Positions 26,801 through 40,318 of a stretch of DNA of 64,000 nt are shown in pieces. The notes under the pieces were generated by a model, which had not been told where the DNA came from, made no database searches, and saw only the letters and a program-made list of their open reading frames with translations. The position numbers and the translations under genes are program-made. Source of the DNA: Trochalopteron elliotii (taxonomy: Eukaryota; Chordata; Aves; Passeriformes; Leiothrichidae); contig JANPWX010000077.1 of the NCBI GenBank assembly GCA_024734555.1, positions 3,799,337-3,863,336 on the forward strand, read 5' to 3'. Position 1 is the first letter of the stretch; every line of letters begins with the position of its first letter.

Positions 26801-28169
26801 ACAATGTCATGGCACTGAAAAATAGTATTATGAAAGAAAAATGATAAAGTTCAGAGTTGAAATTCTTATGGTAGGCTTAAATACACAAATTGTAATTAAG
26901 AGTAAGATCACTATCACTATATCTGTAATGTGAAGTCTTGAATTTTAAATTTGGTGTTTTCCATCTAATCTAGAAGCTGGTCTCTCAAAACTCCTCATCA
27001 GCAGTTGCATCAAAAGTTTCCTTTAGAAATTGCAGGTTTTTTTATCACAATCTGAAAACTCATTTGAGCTTCAGTTTTGTCTTCATTTTCACTCTGAACC
27101 TTTTAAGACTGGCCCTATGGCAATAATTAGTGTATGAACAATAGGAATAGTTTTAATTTCTCTAGAGTTTGTAATGACAATACCAGATTTATCATTCCTT
27201 GAATTTATCACAGGTAGATAAAGCAGATGCAACTTCACTTTTTCATTGACATATTCCTTGGAATAACATAGCTGAGATGTATTACAATCATAACTTTAAC
27301 ATAATAATCTTTATAGTGCTTGTATATTAAATACTTTGCAGCTGAGAAATACAGCATTGTTGAGGCTGTTTGCAAATAGTTTAAAAATAAAGCAGTTTAA
27401 TAAATCCCATTGAAAACCAGCAGTAATTCTCAGGGTAGTCTTATAAATGCTGCAATATTTAGACGTTACCTTAGCTTAGAGCTAATATTTGCTCCAACAT
27501 ATGTATGAACAGTATAAAGACATTGTGTCCTTTTTTTTGTCCTCCCTGATGGATATTCTTTTCAATGGGATTTAGAAAATGAAGTCGCTTGTGGACCTTT
27601 GAAGACATCTTCTGACCAACTATCAGCTCTTCCTCTTTCTTCAAGCCAAAGTTGCAAAAATCTATGTGAAATTATTGCTGCATGGAATCTTACCTACACA
27701 GGAAATAGTTTGGTAAATTAGAACCAAATTATTATAGTATAAAATATTAATAATTAAATAACGTATTAGTAATTTAGAAAGCTCCTGGAAATAAATGCAC
27801 TTCAGTGATTTCAGAGGATCTTAAGACAATTTGTTTTCTTCCTACTTGACACAGTGGTTTTTTAAACATTTGATAACTTTCTCATTTTTCAGGCCTTGAA
27901 CACAAAGGAGAGAAATAAATTCCTAATGATTCTGTATAAGCTTATCTATAAAAATATTTTGGTACAGTTTCAGTAAATTAATGGGACTTGATTCCTTTTT
28001 TTTTTTCTTCACAGACCTTTATCCCCATAAAGAAAAAGCATGAAGAAGATTGAGGTAAACTATCAGTTTATATTTGTAATAAATGTATCATTGGGGTAAA
28101 AATTCGTGCAGAAAAATATAGAAATATATGTTTTATTAATGTTAGTATAAAGATATAAAAAGTGTAGTT
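23851..28169. other. AT-rich spacer with low-complexity tracts
   Basis: No gene recognised. GTTT-rich low-complexity tracts lie near 24185-24255 and 25040-25098, and (AAT)n near 24571-24592. Frames here are short and without family resemblance. Confidence 0.5.
24571..24592. repeat. (AAT)n microsatellite
   Basis: About five AAT units followed by an A run. Confidence 0.7.
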
Positions 28170-28690
28170 TGTTTAAAAATTCCTTCCCAAGTCAGGCGGC
28201 TGCTTGAGTCACAGCCTCTCATCAGCCCAAGACAAAGAGCAGAACCAGGACCATCAAGGGGGACAAAGAAGTTGGCCAGCTAAGATAATGATCAGTGACA
28301 CATCGGGCTGAGAAGACTCCTCCGGAACCCACCCGCAAATGCAATCAAAAATTGATAAGCTTGATACGCAGGTGAAAAGAGCCTTCCCGTATCGCTATTC
28401 ACAAGGCTCGACGAATCTGGGAAATTCATTCAACGTTGTATTTGGACTCTTTATCGGACTATGCCCCACACCTGTTTTGCCTTGGGACACGAAAAACCCT
28501 ATAAGACCCCAAGCAGCAGTTCGCTCTGTGTGGATTTGGGAAATCTGTACCTTGAGTTACAGATCCCTGTCCACCCAGCACTGCTCTGCCTGTCCTTATT
28601 GTGGTTTCTCCCTTTGTTAGTGATTGGGATCATTTTTTTTTCTAATAAATTGTTTTTATGTTAATCCGATTTGTGATTCCATTTATAACA
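28170..28690 (+). mobile_element. Probable solo LTR, TGTT...AACA
   Basis: A 521-bp segment starts TGTTTAAAAATT and ends TTTATAACA, with 4-bp inverted termini. It carries a TATA-like CCTATAAGA at about 28498-28506 and AATAAA at 28644-28649 within 'tctaataaattg', followed by a short T-rich U5-like tail. CpG-containing words (cgtatcgc, ctcgacgaa) set it apart from its AT-rich surroundings. The flanks tagtt / tattg do not form a clean target duplication, so the exact ends are uncertain. The 93-codon frame at 28339-28620 lies inside it and is not a gene. Confidence 0.65.
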
Positions 28691-31279
28691 TATTGAAAGA
28701 AACCCCTAAGAAACAGAAGGGGAAAAAAGATAATGATTGAGATTATGGGGCATCGGAAGAAATGGTATTTGTAATTTAAGAGTAAATATTTTTTTCAAAT
28801 TGTACCATGATAAATTCCTTCAAGTTTCAGTGCAACACAACTGTGGAAACAGTAATTTTGGAATATAAACATACAGACAGAGATAACAACTGGTTATTTT
28901 GTATAGAATGTCTATGACTGTCTATGACTCTAAAGTAAAAACTGGAACATAAAAGATGATATCAGAGGCCTTACAAGTCCAGGTGCATGATCATATCAGA
29001 TACCTCAAGGCTATAGTTGTCAATTACAGTTTTCAGGCAGATGCAAAGTGAGGAGCTAGAGCCAGTTTTGGTGATAGCAGAATGAATAAGGTAGGGACCA
29101 AAAAAATCCAAAGGCACAAATCCTGCAACCACTACATAAGCTTGTTTTGGCGGCTTTAGGGAATATATTACAGATATTAGGAAATGGTATAGCTATTTTT
29201 CTGTACATTAATGTTTGGTTTAAATTTCTGCTTATGTAGTGAAAAAGGTAGTTGAAATAACTATGGATATATAATTAATGTATAATTAATTATGCCTCAA
29301 TTAATATGCATGTCTGTGCCTGTGTGCACGTGTGCACATGTGTGTGTGTAAAAAACACATTGGAACTAAGTGTGGTCCAACCAATAAATCTTGACTAATA
29401 CTATGAACTAGAATAGGATTTCTCTTCTGCTTCTCCCCTCCCCAGCCTTGATTTGAGGTAGTATAATTCACTTTTTAACTTGGATGCAACTAATTGTTAA
29501 GAAAGCTACATGTATCATATCATCTAAATAATTTTATTTTCATTAGACTTTTTCTCATTTCTTTTCAGTATATTATAGAAATAAGTATGAGTACTGCTAG
29601 TGTGATAATATCGATAAGTTTAATCTTACTTTTTTTTTCTTTTGGTGTGTGTTTCTAACTCAATGTTTAGTGGTATTTATGTGAAGAAAAATATTTACCA
29701 ATGTTGCTTATTTCTTTGATCTACTGTCAGCAGATGGAAGAGGCCATGTACACACAATGAACAGAAATTGCAAGAACAGAAGAGAAGCCAATGGTGCTGG
29801 AATGGCACTCATAGGGACACTAAACACAAGCCTGAAATTGCAAGAGCGATGTTTTCAGAACAGCAGCTTGTGCTTGCAATTTTTTTTTTTTTCTTCCTGG
29901 CAACAGTGTCAAAATACTAGCTTTGAAAAAAAATCCAAGAAGGTCTTGGAACAGTAAAAAACACACTCACAGAGAAATTCTCTCTCTTACTAAATTCAAA
30001 TCTAAAAAGACTAAAGATAACATTTACTTACTTTACTTAATCCTTTTTCCATTATTTTTTTCTCTAAGCTACAGCTCTATGGATAGAAAAAATAAAGGAC
30101 AATGAAAAGATGATAATAACAGAAATAATTGCTATTAATTATAATGTGTTAAAAGAAATGTACAAAGGAGAAAGAAAAATTACATTAGTTTTGATCAGTA
30201 AGACAGTTTATATACTTCTTTCTCAGAGAAGAAGTAACATGCTATAGGTAAATACATGCTTTTTATTTTTTTCCTTGTTCAATCATACGTTTAAAAAAAT
30301 AAATTCATATGAGAACACATATATTAAGAGGCAATGAAACAGAAAACCAGACAAGAAGTTAACACATTCAAATGCATCTCAGACTATGTTCCCTATATAT
30401 TTATAGTTTAGATGCTGGAAGGTAACATCCCATCTTTCCTTTTGTACAACACATAAAGCAATAAATGTTGTTTTTTTTCTAAAATATACTTTTGTAATTT
30501 AGATGATCCCTATCCATATTTTCCCAGTGGAGATAATATCACTTGAAATGTGCTTTGTTCAGAGTCAGGATCTAACTATCAGAAATATGCCATGTACAGC
30601 TGTTATGCCCAAATAAACTGTAGGAATAGAGATGCAAATTTCAAAGTTTCTAGACAAGGTAGGGAGAAACGCAAGACTTAAGTTTACTTCTGAGTCTGGA
30701 GATAGCTGTTTCTATCCAATAACCAATTATGGTATTAAATACACTCCCTCTGTCTTTGACAGAGATGCAAAAACCCTACGTTTTCAAGCAGCAGTGCTGT
30801 AAGAGATTGAGGATATGATGGCATTTTTAGTTGAACCTGAATACTTGTCTGTATTTCTGGATTGTCTGTGGACCAAACTTCCAAATTATTTGTTTTCTGG
30901 TTCTGGTGTGTTACTTCTTTGCTGACAAAAGGAGAGAACTTTATAAATTAAGAGTGAACTCATTCAATATTTCTGACAATTTTATAACAACAATAAGGTC
31001 TAATGACATTTTCAAGATTTTTTATATGTGCACCAAGTTGTTTTCAAATAATCTGTTAATAATATGATTACTAAGAGGAATCCTTGCACTTTGTGAAGCC
31101 TCCACACCTTTGGCAGTCATAAAAAAAAAAAAGTTCTTTTTTGAGAGAGGTTTCAGTATGATATGAATGTAGGCAGGAAAATAGTAGCAGGTTACTTGGT
31201 TACCACTGCTGCTACTTATGTCCAAAATATTTTATTATGTGCCAGTTGAAAAGAATCCGAACTCTTGGAAGACCTGTGC
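28691..31279. other. AT-rich spacer
   Basis: No gene recognised. It holds a TG/CA-alternating patch with hexamers such as gtgcac near 29314-29349 and several A or T runs. Confidence 0.5.
29314..29349. repeat. (TG)n-like alternating purine-pyrimidine tract
   Basis: An imperfect TG repeat including GTGCACGTGTGCACATG-type wording, with local dyad symmetry. Confidence 0.65.
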
Positions 31280-31558
31280 CTTCCCTCCTTCCCTCCTTCC
31301 CTTAGGTTTTATGTATGAGCTGATGTCATGTGGAAAATCCCTTTGGCTAATTTGGGTCAGCTGGCCTGGTTGTGTCCCCTCCCAGGATCTCTCCCACCCC
31401 AGCCGCTTGGCGGGGAGGAATGCTGAGGAGAGAGCACTCATGCTGTGTCAGCCTTACCCAGGAGGATCCAGAGCACTGGGGTGTTACTGATGCAAAGCAC
31501 AGCACTGAGAGGGTTGATAAGGCAAAATGAGCTCCATTCCAGCCAGACCCAGCACACA
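31280..31558 (-). mobile_element. Truncated LTR, same family as 56447-57014
   Basis: On the minus strand this reads TGTGTGCTGGGTCTGGCTGGAATGGAG and then, farther in, 'ggacagctgacccaa'-type and 'ccaaagggat' words followed by 'catgacatcagctcatacataaaa'. The same ordered words occur at 56447-56740, so the two are members of one avian LTR family. The R-U5 part is absent or replaced by the CCTT-rich stretch at about 31282-31302. Frames antisense to it are not genes. Confidence 0.75.
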
Positions 31559-34500
31559 CCTGGTTCCTTTGTTCAGGTGTAGATATTTATTTGATTGAAG
31601 ATTCTCCAGAGGTGATATATAGTGATTTTTGTGTGTAGATGCAGTATTTTAAAAGAATTATCACTGGGAAATGTCTTCAAGCTGTTTAGTGGCAGCGGTC
31701 AAAGGTGGTCAAGAGTTCTTCTGATAATGCTCTATTTGTTAGTTGTCATTAGAGGGTATGTGCACAGCTTTTGTTATACTTTTATTACCAATTGTAAATT
31801 ACTAGAAGAATTATCCATTCAGAGAAAACCAAATATTTTTTTTTCCTCCAAAGATTTTAAAGGCAGCATAGCTTCATGATATATAAATACTTTTCTCTAT
31901 ATATATATATATTTGCAAACCAAAAAGTTATTTTATGTTCCTCCAATTCTTCCATATTTGCCTACCTCTATATTTCTAGACCCTGACCTAGCTAGAGGGA
32001 GCACATAAAAGCACAATAAAAACCCAACATTAATCTGTAGAAAAGAGTTTACATCTCAGTCGCCATCCCAAACCACTGCTATGATGTTAGAGGAACCTGT
32101 GGTCTTTGATATGTTATCATTTGCTGAGGCTTTCCCCTTGAGAAAAGCATCAAAAAAGATGTAGTAGCAAGCAGAATGAGAGGTAGAGAGGCATAAAAAA
32201 ATAGTGTCCTACTTTTGGGGGTCTAGTTCTTGTTCTAGTGGAGATAACAGAGAGCACTGATGCTTCTGATGAAAATATGAAGGAAGAAATGTTCAGGTTT
32301 GATTTAATGATGATGAAGCCCAAATGATATTTGAAATTTTTCAGTGATAAAATTTTGAAAAATTTTGTGCAGAAAGTATTTCTAGCAAAGCCTATAAAGG
32401 ATGAGGTGCCATACGATGCTGCATTCAGAGTATTGTAGAGAGTTTCATATTTTCAGGTCTTCGTTTAGTACTATTTATGTTACATCTTAGATGTAATACT
32501 TTTGACTCCATACTTTCACTAGACCTGATTTCATAGATTCACTCTTTTCCTTTCTAGTAGCAAGTATCGTCTTTGATTGAGGTAGTATAAATCCTGTCTC
32601 CTTTGGTCTCTTCAAAGTAATTTTATCTACACAGATATTTATCCACACTTTCCCTTTCATCTTACAAATCCTCTTAATGATGCCATTTTCCATTTTCTAG
32701 AACTTTTACCAGTATTATTTTATAGTTTATTGCAGCTCAGTCCTGCTGTTCACTATAGGTTAACAAGTGCTAGCTCTAATCAACCAGACCACACACTGAT
32801 TCACAAGGCTCTTTTAAATGGATTTCATTATTCATGGAGCACCATAAAGGCTGTCTGTGGCACCTTGAGGAGTCACTCCATAAAATTTTTCTGAAGAATT
32901 TTTCCATTTATCATTCCTCCAAGGAACTTTGAATTAATGAGACTAAGGTAGGATTATGAATCTTCTGTTGTCAATCGTGGAGGAAGGAAGAGGAGGATAC
33001 AAATACTTGTGAATTACTAAATTGCCAAAGTCTGGATCAAAGGCCTGAAAGACCTTATAAAGGGGGGGAACAGTAGATCTTTGTTTTATAGGACTGGATT
33101 ACTTGTCTCTGTTTTCTATTATTTAATGATATTTTTAAAACTGCAATTACTGCAATGATTAATCAAAGTTCTGTCTACACAACATGTTCCATTCCTGCCC
33201 ACTACAGGATTTACATGATTTTCAGTTTAATATGTGTTCTAAATTTTAATCCCATCTATGTTTGTGGCAAACATTATTTTTGTCCTCCTTTGATATGGGT
33301 TATGATTTGAAATTTTTTAGAGACATAGGTCTAGTGAATTAACTGAGAATAAAGCATTGTAGAATTAGCTGTTGTAGTTAAATCATGGGGACCTGGTGTT
33401 CTCCCTTACTTGATGCTTTAATATTACAACATGAGACACTAAACATGAAGTAGATATCTGATTTTGAAAATAATAGTAGAAGATGATTAAAGCTGATATT
33501 CTTCAAAGCTAAAATTCAACAGAATTTTCAGAAATGGTCTATTGCAAGGGGTTTTTTTTCACCATTAAGAGTGGGGAGGAAAAAACCCAAAACCAAATCA
33601 AAACCAAAAGGCCAAAGTGATTACTTCTACAAAAGAGATTCTCTAACATTACCAAAACACCAGGTGTAACTTAGAAATTTAATTTTTTTTTTAAAGACAA
33701 ATCAAGCACCTGGGACAAGACAAAAAAATTACATACATGTGCAATAGAGAAGTTGTTAAACGAGAAAATAATCAAGAAAATAAGGAAACAGCCAAAGTAA
33801 AAATAGATTACTTTAAATCTCTGGGAAAATATATCTCACATGTGGTATTTCCTACATGCTTAACAAAGGCATTATTATTTGCTTAGCAGATCCCCTCACA
33901 TACAGTATTATGGAATGGTAAGGAGGAAAGAATATTACCAAATCCCAGCTTCGTGACATGAAATAGCAAGAACTATAGCTGAGCTAAAAAAGATTTTTTT
34001 TACACTGAGTTTCATAAAGGAATTTTTAAGCAAAAATTTTCACCCTGAAGAAAGTGCTAAAACAATCCATATATGTTTATTTCTTAAAATATGTTTATTT
34101 CTTTAAAAGTTTGAAATATAATATAAGTAAAATATGCTTCAGTGATATCTATGAGAATTGAATATCTTGCATGTATTTTCAGTTGCCATAATCATTATTT
34201 CAAGAAATATTGGTTTTATGCCAAATAATGCTTTGAACTGTATGGAAAAGCTCAGTACTTTAGTAGGAGCACTCAGTGCCATGTAACACACGATGCAAAT
34301 GTGTCTGAAAAAAAACACATTTATCTAAAGGATTATTTTAGAGTTGGGAAACTGAAAAGTGATTTGGGGATAACCTTTTATTGAGTCAGGTATTTATACA
34401 AATGTGTAAATGAACAAACATGGCTTCAACTGAAAATTTAATTAATTGACTATATCTTACCACCTGTAAATGGTGAGAGTGTTACTTCCTTTTTCCTGAC

Positions 34501-34781
34501 ATTAGATTGCACTGCTCTTTTGGTTACAAGCTTTTGAGGCTGGAAGAAATTTTCTAGCAGAATGGTGTGTGTAACAAGTATCTAAGGCAACAATCCAGGG
34601 TTTTGCTATAAATCCAATATGCTTTTTGGATTAAAGGGAATATGTGTAGAGCAATTTTAAGTGCATTTTGACTAAGAATTTAATGCAAATCAAAATATTT
34701 CCATAAACAATGAAGATCACCAAATGACCGAGTCTGAGAGATGTGGTTGTATTTGTGTGCTTTGCTCTTACACATGATGTA
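31559..34781. other. AT-rich spacer
   Basis: No gene recognised. A (TA)n patch lies near 31896-31912 and a CAAAA-rich patch near 33578-33612. A 68-codon minus frame at 32487-32693 lacks recognisable features. Confidence 0.5.
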
Positions 34782-35300
34782 GGATCCTCCCCATCCACTT
34801 AAACCTTGTGAGACCCTATCCGGAGTACTGTGTCTGGTGTTCCCACCACAGCAAGGACATGGAACTATTGGAGCAAGTCCAGAGGAGAGACATAAAGTTG
34901 ATAAGAGGACAGGAGTACCTCTCCTTTCCTATGAAGACAGGCTGAGACAGTTAGGACTCTCCAGCCTGGAGAAAGTTGTGTGGAGACCCCATGGCAACCT
35001 TCCAGTATCTGAAGGGGGCCTGCAGGGAAGCCAGAGAGGGACTCTTTATCAGGAGCTCCAGTGATAGGACAAGGAGTAATAGGGACAAATTGAAAGAGGG
35101 CAAATTTAGGTTAGATATTAGGAAGAAATTCTTTACACTGAGGGTGGTGAGACACTGGAACAGGTTGCCCAGAGAGCTTTGGATGCCCCAAGCCTGGTGG
35201 TGTTCATACCTGGTCCAGTGGGAGGTGTCCCTGCCCTTGGTGTGGGGGCTTGGGACAAGCTGGTCTTTAAGGCCCATTCCAACCCCTTAACATTCTGTGG
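34782..35300 (+). mobile_element. CR1 LINE fragment
   Basis: The order of words is clear CR1: 'cttgtgagaccctatccgga', 'aggacatggaactattggag', 'ctatgaagacaggctgagac', 'ttagatattaggaagaaatt', 'gacactggaacaggttgccc'. It ends at 'cattctgtgg' instead of the full ATTCTATGATTCT terminus, so the last few bases are lost or diverged. Overlapping frames of 60-110 codons on both strands are remnants or shadows of ORF2. This copy looks less diverged than the others in the window. Confidence 0.93.
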
Positions 35301-38125
35301 CCAAGGCAGTTCACTGCTCCAGAAACTTTGCTTTCTTTCACTTCAACAAAAGGATGCTAACTGAGCAATCTTGACAATGTTTGAAGCATATAGGTCATTT
35401 GCAATCATGATAGCTTTCATCACTATGAGAGGTACCTTGATTACAACAGGACTAGGAAAAATAAAACCTTGCTGGGGAAAAATAAGGAAAAAAACAAGAA
35501 ATAACAATTTTACTTTCAAATTCTCAGTTTTGAAAGGAGTAAAAAGCCCTACAGCATAAAGAAGCTGTCTGAACTGTCAACATTTTTAAAACATCTCTTT
35601 TTTATTCTGTGTATGGCTGCTTCAGGATGGCAACTGAAAAGCAACAATACTTATGGAAGTTTTTTGTGACACTGATAGTAATGTCACTTGCATGAAAATA
35701 AAGAAATATTAGGTTCAGATTTTGAACTTTTCTAATTATAATGAGATTGCCAACCCAAGGATTTTTGATAGATGTCTGACATTTCTGAGAATAACTCTGA
35801 TAGTTTTTAGTAGACATCATATCCTAAATGTATCTTTCTTTGCTTAAGGATACACAACACAAAGCATTAACCTTTTCAAAACAGTTCAAACACTTCTACT
35901 AAAGACTTAAGACACTAAGTCTAAAAGTAAAAGTACTCTTTTTTGTGTCCTCCTATTAGTACATAATTTGGTGTCCATTAGGAATTTTTTGTTAACTTAA
36001 TTTTGTTACTACTTTTGTTACTACTTTTCTGAATTATATAAAGTTAAAATACACCAAGTAATAAAAACAAAAAATCAAGACAATAGTTAACATAATAAAT
36101 ATGAAGTGCTGTATCTGGATAAAACAGTAAAAAAGAAATTAAAGTAAACACAGTCTTAAAAACACAGAAATATACAAATGGCTACTATATAGTGCATTAA
36201 AATCTGATTGTAATTGTAGGTTTACTTCTCTGAACATTTTGAATAAGTTTTTATTTTTCTTTCTAATATTCATATCTAACGTGAAAAATTGCTTAGCCAA
36301 TACCGAAATGCATGGCTGTGGTCTTCTACTTTTAAGTAACAGATTCTGAGGTAATAGAGAGTTGGCTGTCAACCAGGCTTCTGAGAAAAAAATCTCCACA
36401 GTTACAAAGTTTGGTGATCTATCAGTTTTCTGAATAGGTCATTCCTGTTTTGGTAAGTATACTACTACAAAAAAAAAAACCAAAAAAAAAAACTATCAGA
36501 AGCTGGATCCACAGATACAGCAAGGTCAGTGCTTTACAGTATGGTTTAACCCTTTCAACATCTTCAATGATACTAAACATCTAAATGTATCTGTTTGCAG
36601 TGTAACTTTTACACATAAACTTGGATGCTCAATTCAATTGTCAAAATGCACATGTTCAGAACCATTTGAAATACCCAGTGTCAAGCAAAACATCAACACA
36701 GGGTTTGAAAATATCAGATGGAGCCTCTTCTTGCTTTGCCCCAAGCTACTAGACTCACTAGAGGTTAGGTCAATCATGTCCACTAAAAATTTTGTATTCT
36801 TGCAAGTGAATCAAGTTTCTAGTCAATGTAGCAAACAATGTGTAGAGGGACTGCCATCCATCCAAGCAGAGATATCTAATTGAGGGTGAACTGAAGTTTT
36901 TCTCATTCTGATTATGCTTTCTTTCTCGCTCTGTGTTTCTAGAAATGCACTGACATTTGCTGATGGTGTAACTGTTGGAGTCATATTGCAATCCAGCTCA
37001 GTGAAACAACCCACTTTACAAAATAAGAAAGAACACGTATTTTAACTTCTAGAGGAGAAAATGAATACAAGACTACATTATCAGTCACATTGTTCTCATA
37101 ATTGCTCTTCTGTCTGTACTATCTCTGTCATACAATGGTAACAAACAGTACAAAAATTCCCTCCCTACAATGACCTAATTAAGCAGGCAGGGGGGAAAAA
37201 AAAAAAGGTAATCCAAAACTGTACACATTGCTGATTGATTTTCTGAGAGGTGTTGAAAGCAGGTGAGCAAATCCTTCTAACATGAATTCAAAGTAAAATT
37301 GTTTAATCTAAATGAACCATATATTTTGTCTTGTTACAATTAAGCACATTCATTGGATAGAGTTGATGGTCCAAATGGAAAGGTCAGACACTGGTCTGAG
37401 CAGAGCTTAAAAACAAACATGGCAGTAATACATATTAGTAGGAAATGGGTAAATACTGTGGAAGTTATAGGCTCGGTGGTAAAAAAAGTGAAAGGAGCTA
37501 TGACATTGAAAGCACAAATGTAACGGGAGGAGACAGGAGGAGGAATAAAGAAACACGGAGTGACACTGAGATAAAGATACCATGGGAGAAGAGCCAAGGG
37601 AGAAATGAACCACACATCACTGTCCAGGGCAATCGCTAATGGCATTCTGCTCCCAAAGAAATCGTGGTTCTTGCTGTACAGTTCAGTGTAGAGCCTTGGT
37701 TTCCCCATCTATTTCCCACTGAAGTCAGACACATCAAATCCATCTTGAATACACTCTGCCTGCCTCATCTGCATTATTGCATTCATAATCTCCAATGAAC
37801 TGGGAATAAAAGTCTTATTCTCTCAGTCTACATTCTCTTATCCTCTCAGTCTATATTGTTTTTGGATGTGACTTTTAGCATAGCTGGTGCTTCTCTTGAT
37901 GATTCATTCCAAACAGATGCAAATGATCTCATATCCACCCCATAAGAAAGGTTGCTCAGAAATGTCTCTAGGCTTAACTATGTTGTAGATGTCTTGCTGA
38001 GAAGTTCTTTTTCATTTGTGGTAAAGAGGGAAAGGGACAGGGATAGTGGGAGATGATTGAAAACATATATGGAAGCTCCCAGTGCTTATACTTTGTTTGT
38101 TTGGGTTTTTTTTCTTTTTTGTTTT
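35301..38125. other. AT-rich spacer
   Basis: No gene recognised. A 122-codon minus frame at 37340-37708 is hydrophobic but has no recognisable membrane-protein family pattern, and the sequence around it shows no splice-like context. I treat it as chance. Confidence 0.45.
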
Positions 38126-38267
38126 TGTTCTTGTTCTTGTTCTTGTTCTTGTTCTTGTTCTTGTTCTTGTTCTTGTTCTTGTTCTTGTTCTTGTTCTTGT
38201 TCTTGTTCTTGTTCTTGTTCTTGTTCTTGTTCTTGCTCTTGTTCTTGTTCTTGTTCTTGTTCTTGTT
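38126..38267 (+). repeat. (TTGTTC)n hexanucleotide array
   Basis: About 23 tandem TTGTTC units run almost without error, with one T-to-C interruption near 38236 (TTGCTC). The T-rich shoulders on both sides are low complexity. Frames through it give FLFLFL or SCSCSC polymers and are artefacts. The near-perfect state implies recent expansion or ongoing length change. Confidence 0.97.
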
Positions 38268-39489
38268 TTGTTGGTTTTTTGGTTTTTTTTTTTAAGTTAG
38301 CTTATGTGTATTTCAGTTTGCAATATTTTTTTTATGAAGAAAATACTTTTTTGGCCCAAATCACATAGTCTGATGCTACATATATTTAAAATACAGTCTT
38401 GGGGATGTTTAAGAATTTATCCAAGACAATCCAATTGATGAACTTGAATCTTAACCAAATAAGGTGACTTCTATAATAGATGGAATAGATAAAGATTTTG
38501 TACTTTGTATGCACACTGAGCATCTATATTATTTTTCCTTTAGATTTATGAAATGAAGGCTTTTATAACTGCAATTCAGTGGAAGATTTTAATGCTCCAG
38601 GTAAAAATAAAAGGTGGCTGAATATACTGAAGTATTTATTAACTGAGTCTGGTTCTCTGAGGGTTTGTATCAGCAAGATCCACTGACTGAGCTGAAAAAT
38701 TTCTTCTGATATATTACAGCACAATTCTTTTTTCCTGGATAGACCTTCTAAGATTTATTTTCAAAGCCTCCTGCAGTCTGACATTCAAGGTAACAATATT
38801 TAAAAGACACAAAGAACTAGGAGGTGGTCAATTCTCATTTAAATGAACTACCTCATTCTATCCTTTTCTCTTAATCATAATAAATCATATTTGCTGTTAA
38901 TATATTTCTAAAAGCACTTAAAGAAAGAAAGAAAAAAATATTATTCTGTATTTGTGCTGCTTCTTGGCAATAGAAAGTCCACTCTAAATTTCTCTTGCTG
39001 AAAGATTTTGGTCACATATCTGTGGCCAAACAGATCAAACAAAATTCCATGTTCAGGGTAACACCAAATAAGAAAAATTAGCAAGTTTTAGATGAAAGAA
39101 AAGAACTTTGAAACAGGAGTAAAAAAAAAGGGGTGTTTGGTTTCCTTATATTTTGTAACTTCAAAATTAAAATCCAAGAGACAAGACCTAATTAGTCCTT
39201 ACATTAACTAATGGAAGAAAACATAGCCATGGAGTTTCCTCTATAACCTCAGTGTGTTAGGGTTGATAATAATAAAAATTCCTATGAAATTCTAAGTGTT
39301 CCTTTATCCTATGATGAAGTGAGATGCATGACTGTTGCTCATCTATCTCTCAACAAGAATACTACTCTAAGGCAATTATCCATGCTTTAATTACCATTAG
39401 CAAAAAGATAGCTCATGGGAGACTTGTACCCACTATAATCATGCAGTTGTAAGGGCCTCCACAATGCTCCTTACAAAACTGTAATCTCA

Positions 39490-39600
39490 TAGCTGGTTTT
39501 GGTTGGGATAGAGTTAATTTTCTTCATAGTAGCTGGTACAGTGCTATGTTTTAGATTTGCTTCAAAAGCAGCACATTCAACAGTGTGCTTCATGAATGAT
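39490..39600 (+). mobile_element. LTR 5' fragment, same family as 56447-57014
   Basis: 'ggttttggttgggatagagt' followed by 'taattttcttcatagtagct' matches the first ~80 bases of the LTR at 56447 in order and orientation. Only the start of U3 remains and the match decays after about 39570. It is a truncated relic. Confidence 0.72.
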
Positions 39601-40290
39601 AAGTGCAAAGTTTTCCATAGAAATGCCTACCTATAGGTAAAAGAGAAACATCATCGAGTTTCCTATCTGACATTTCAAAGAGTATTTGCTTTAGCATTCA
39701 AAATCCTTCTACTCCTACTGCTATTATACAGCCACCTCTGCAGTGCTTAGTCATCCTCAGAAGATGTGAGTGGAAGAGCTTCAAGGGTAGTTTTCTATAG
39801 TCTTAACACTCCAAATGTGCAGATTCCCAACTAGATTTATAATTCTGCTTTAACTAAGTAGATATGCCAGCTCTTAGCACATTCCATTTCTAACCTTCTT
39901 CTGTCATGTTTTTGTTGTGAAGCATTCATCCTTTGAAATAAATTGCAAGCAGCACATTTAGAGTATCAGGAATAACAAGGAAACATTCAGACTTGAAAAT
40001 AATTGCACTTTCTGACAGGCTTTGATGTCTTCTGTATTCACACCTGTCTTTAATAAAAACATCTAAGTAATAACTAATAAAAATAAGCCCTATTCTTCCT
40101 TCTACTCATCATATCCTTTTTGGCACTCTAAAGTAACACACATAGTATTCACATTATTTCTCAACTAAGCAAGGTATGCAGGAACAGCAAAAAACACAAA
40201 AGTGCAAGATTTTTTCTATGTTTGAAGAGAAATTTTCAAAAAACAATAAAGAACTTAACAAATAAATCAGCATTATGAAACAATGAAGTT

Positions 40291-40318
40291 GAAATTATGA
40301 AATTGAAATTATGAAATT
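40291..40318 (+). repeat. Two tandem copies of a 14-mer
   Basis: gaaattatgaaatt occurs twice head to tail, followed by a partial third unit. Confidence 0.85.

Noticed and set aside
28339..28664. 93- and 67-codon plus-strand frames
   Set aside because: They lie within the LTR at 28170-28690. Their end overlaps the poly(A) signal region.
28170..28690. Clean target duplication for this LTR
   Set aside because: The flanking pentamers tagtt and tattg differ at two of five bases, so I do not claim a duplication.
37340..37708. 122-codon hydrophobic minus-strand frame resembling a membrane protein
   Set aside because: Hydrophobicity follows from the purine-rich plus strand. There are no receptor motifs, and flanking sequence does not continue the frame.
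38053..38368. Overlapping frames giving FLFLFL, SCSCSC and LVLVLV proteins
   Set aside because: They are translations of the TTGTTC hexamer array in three phases.
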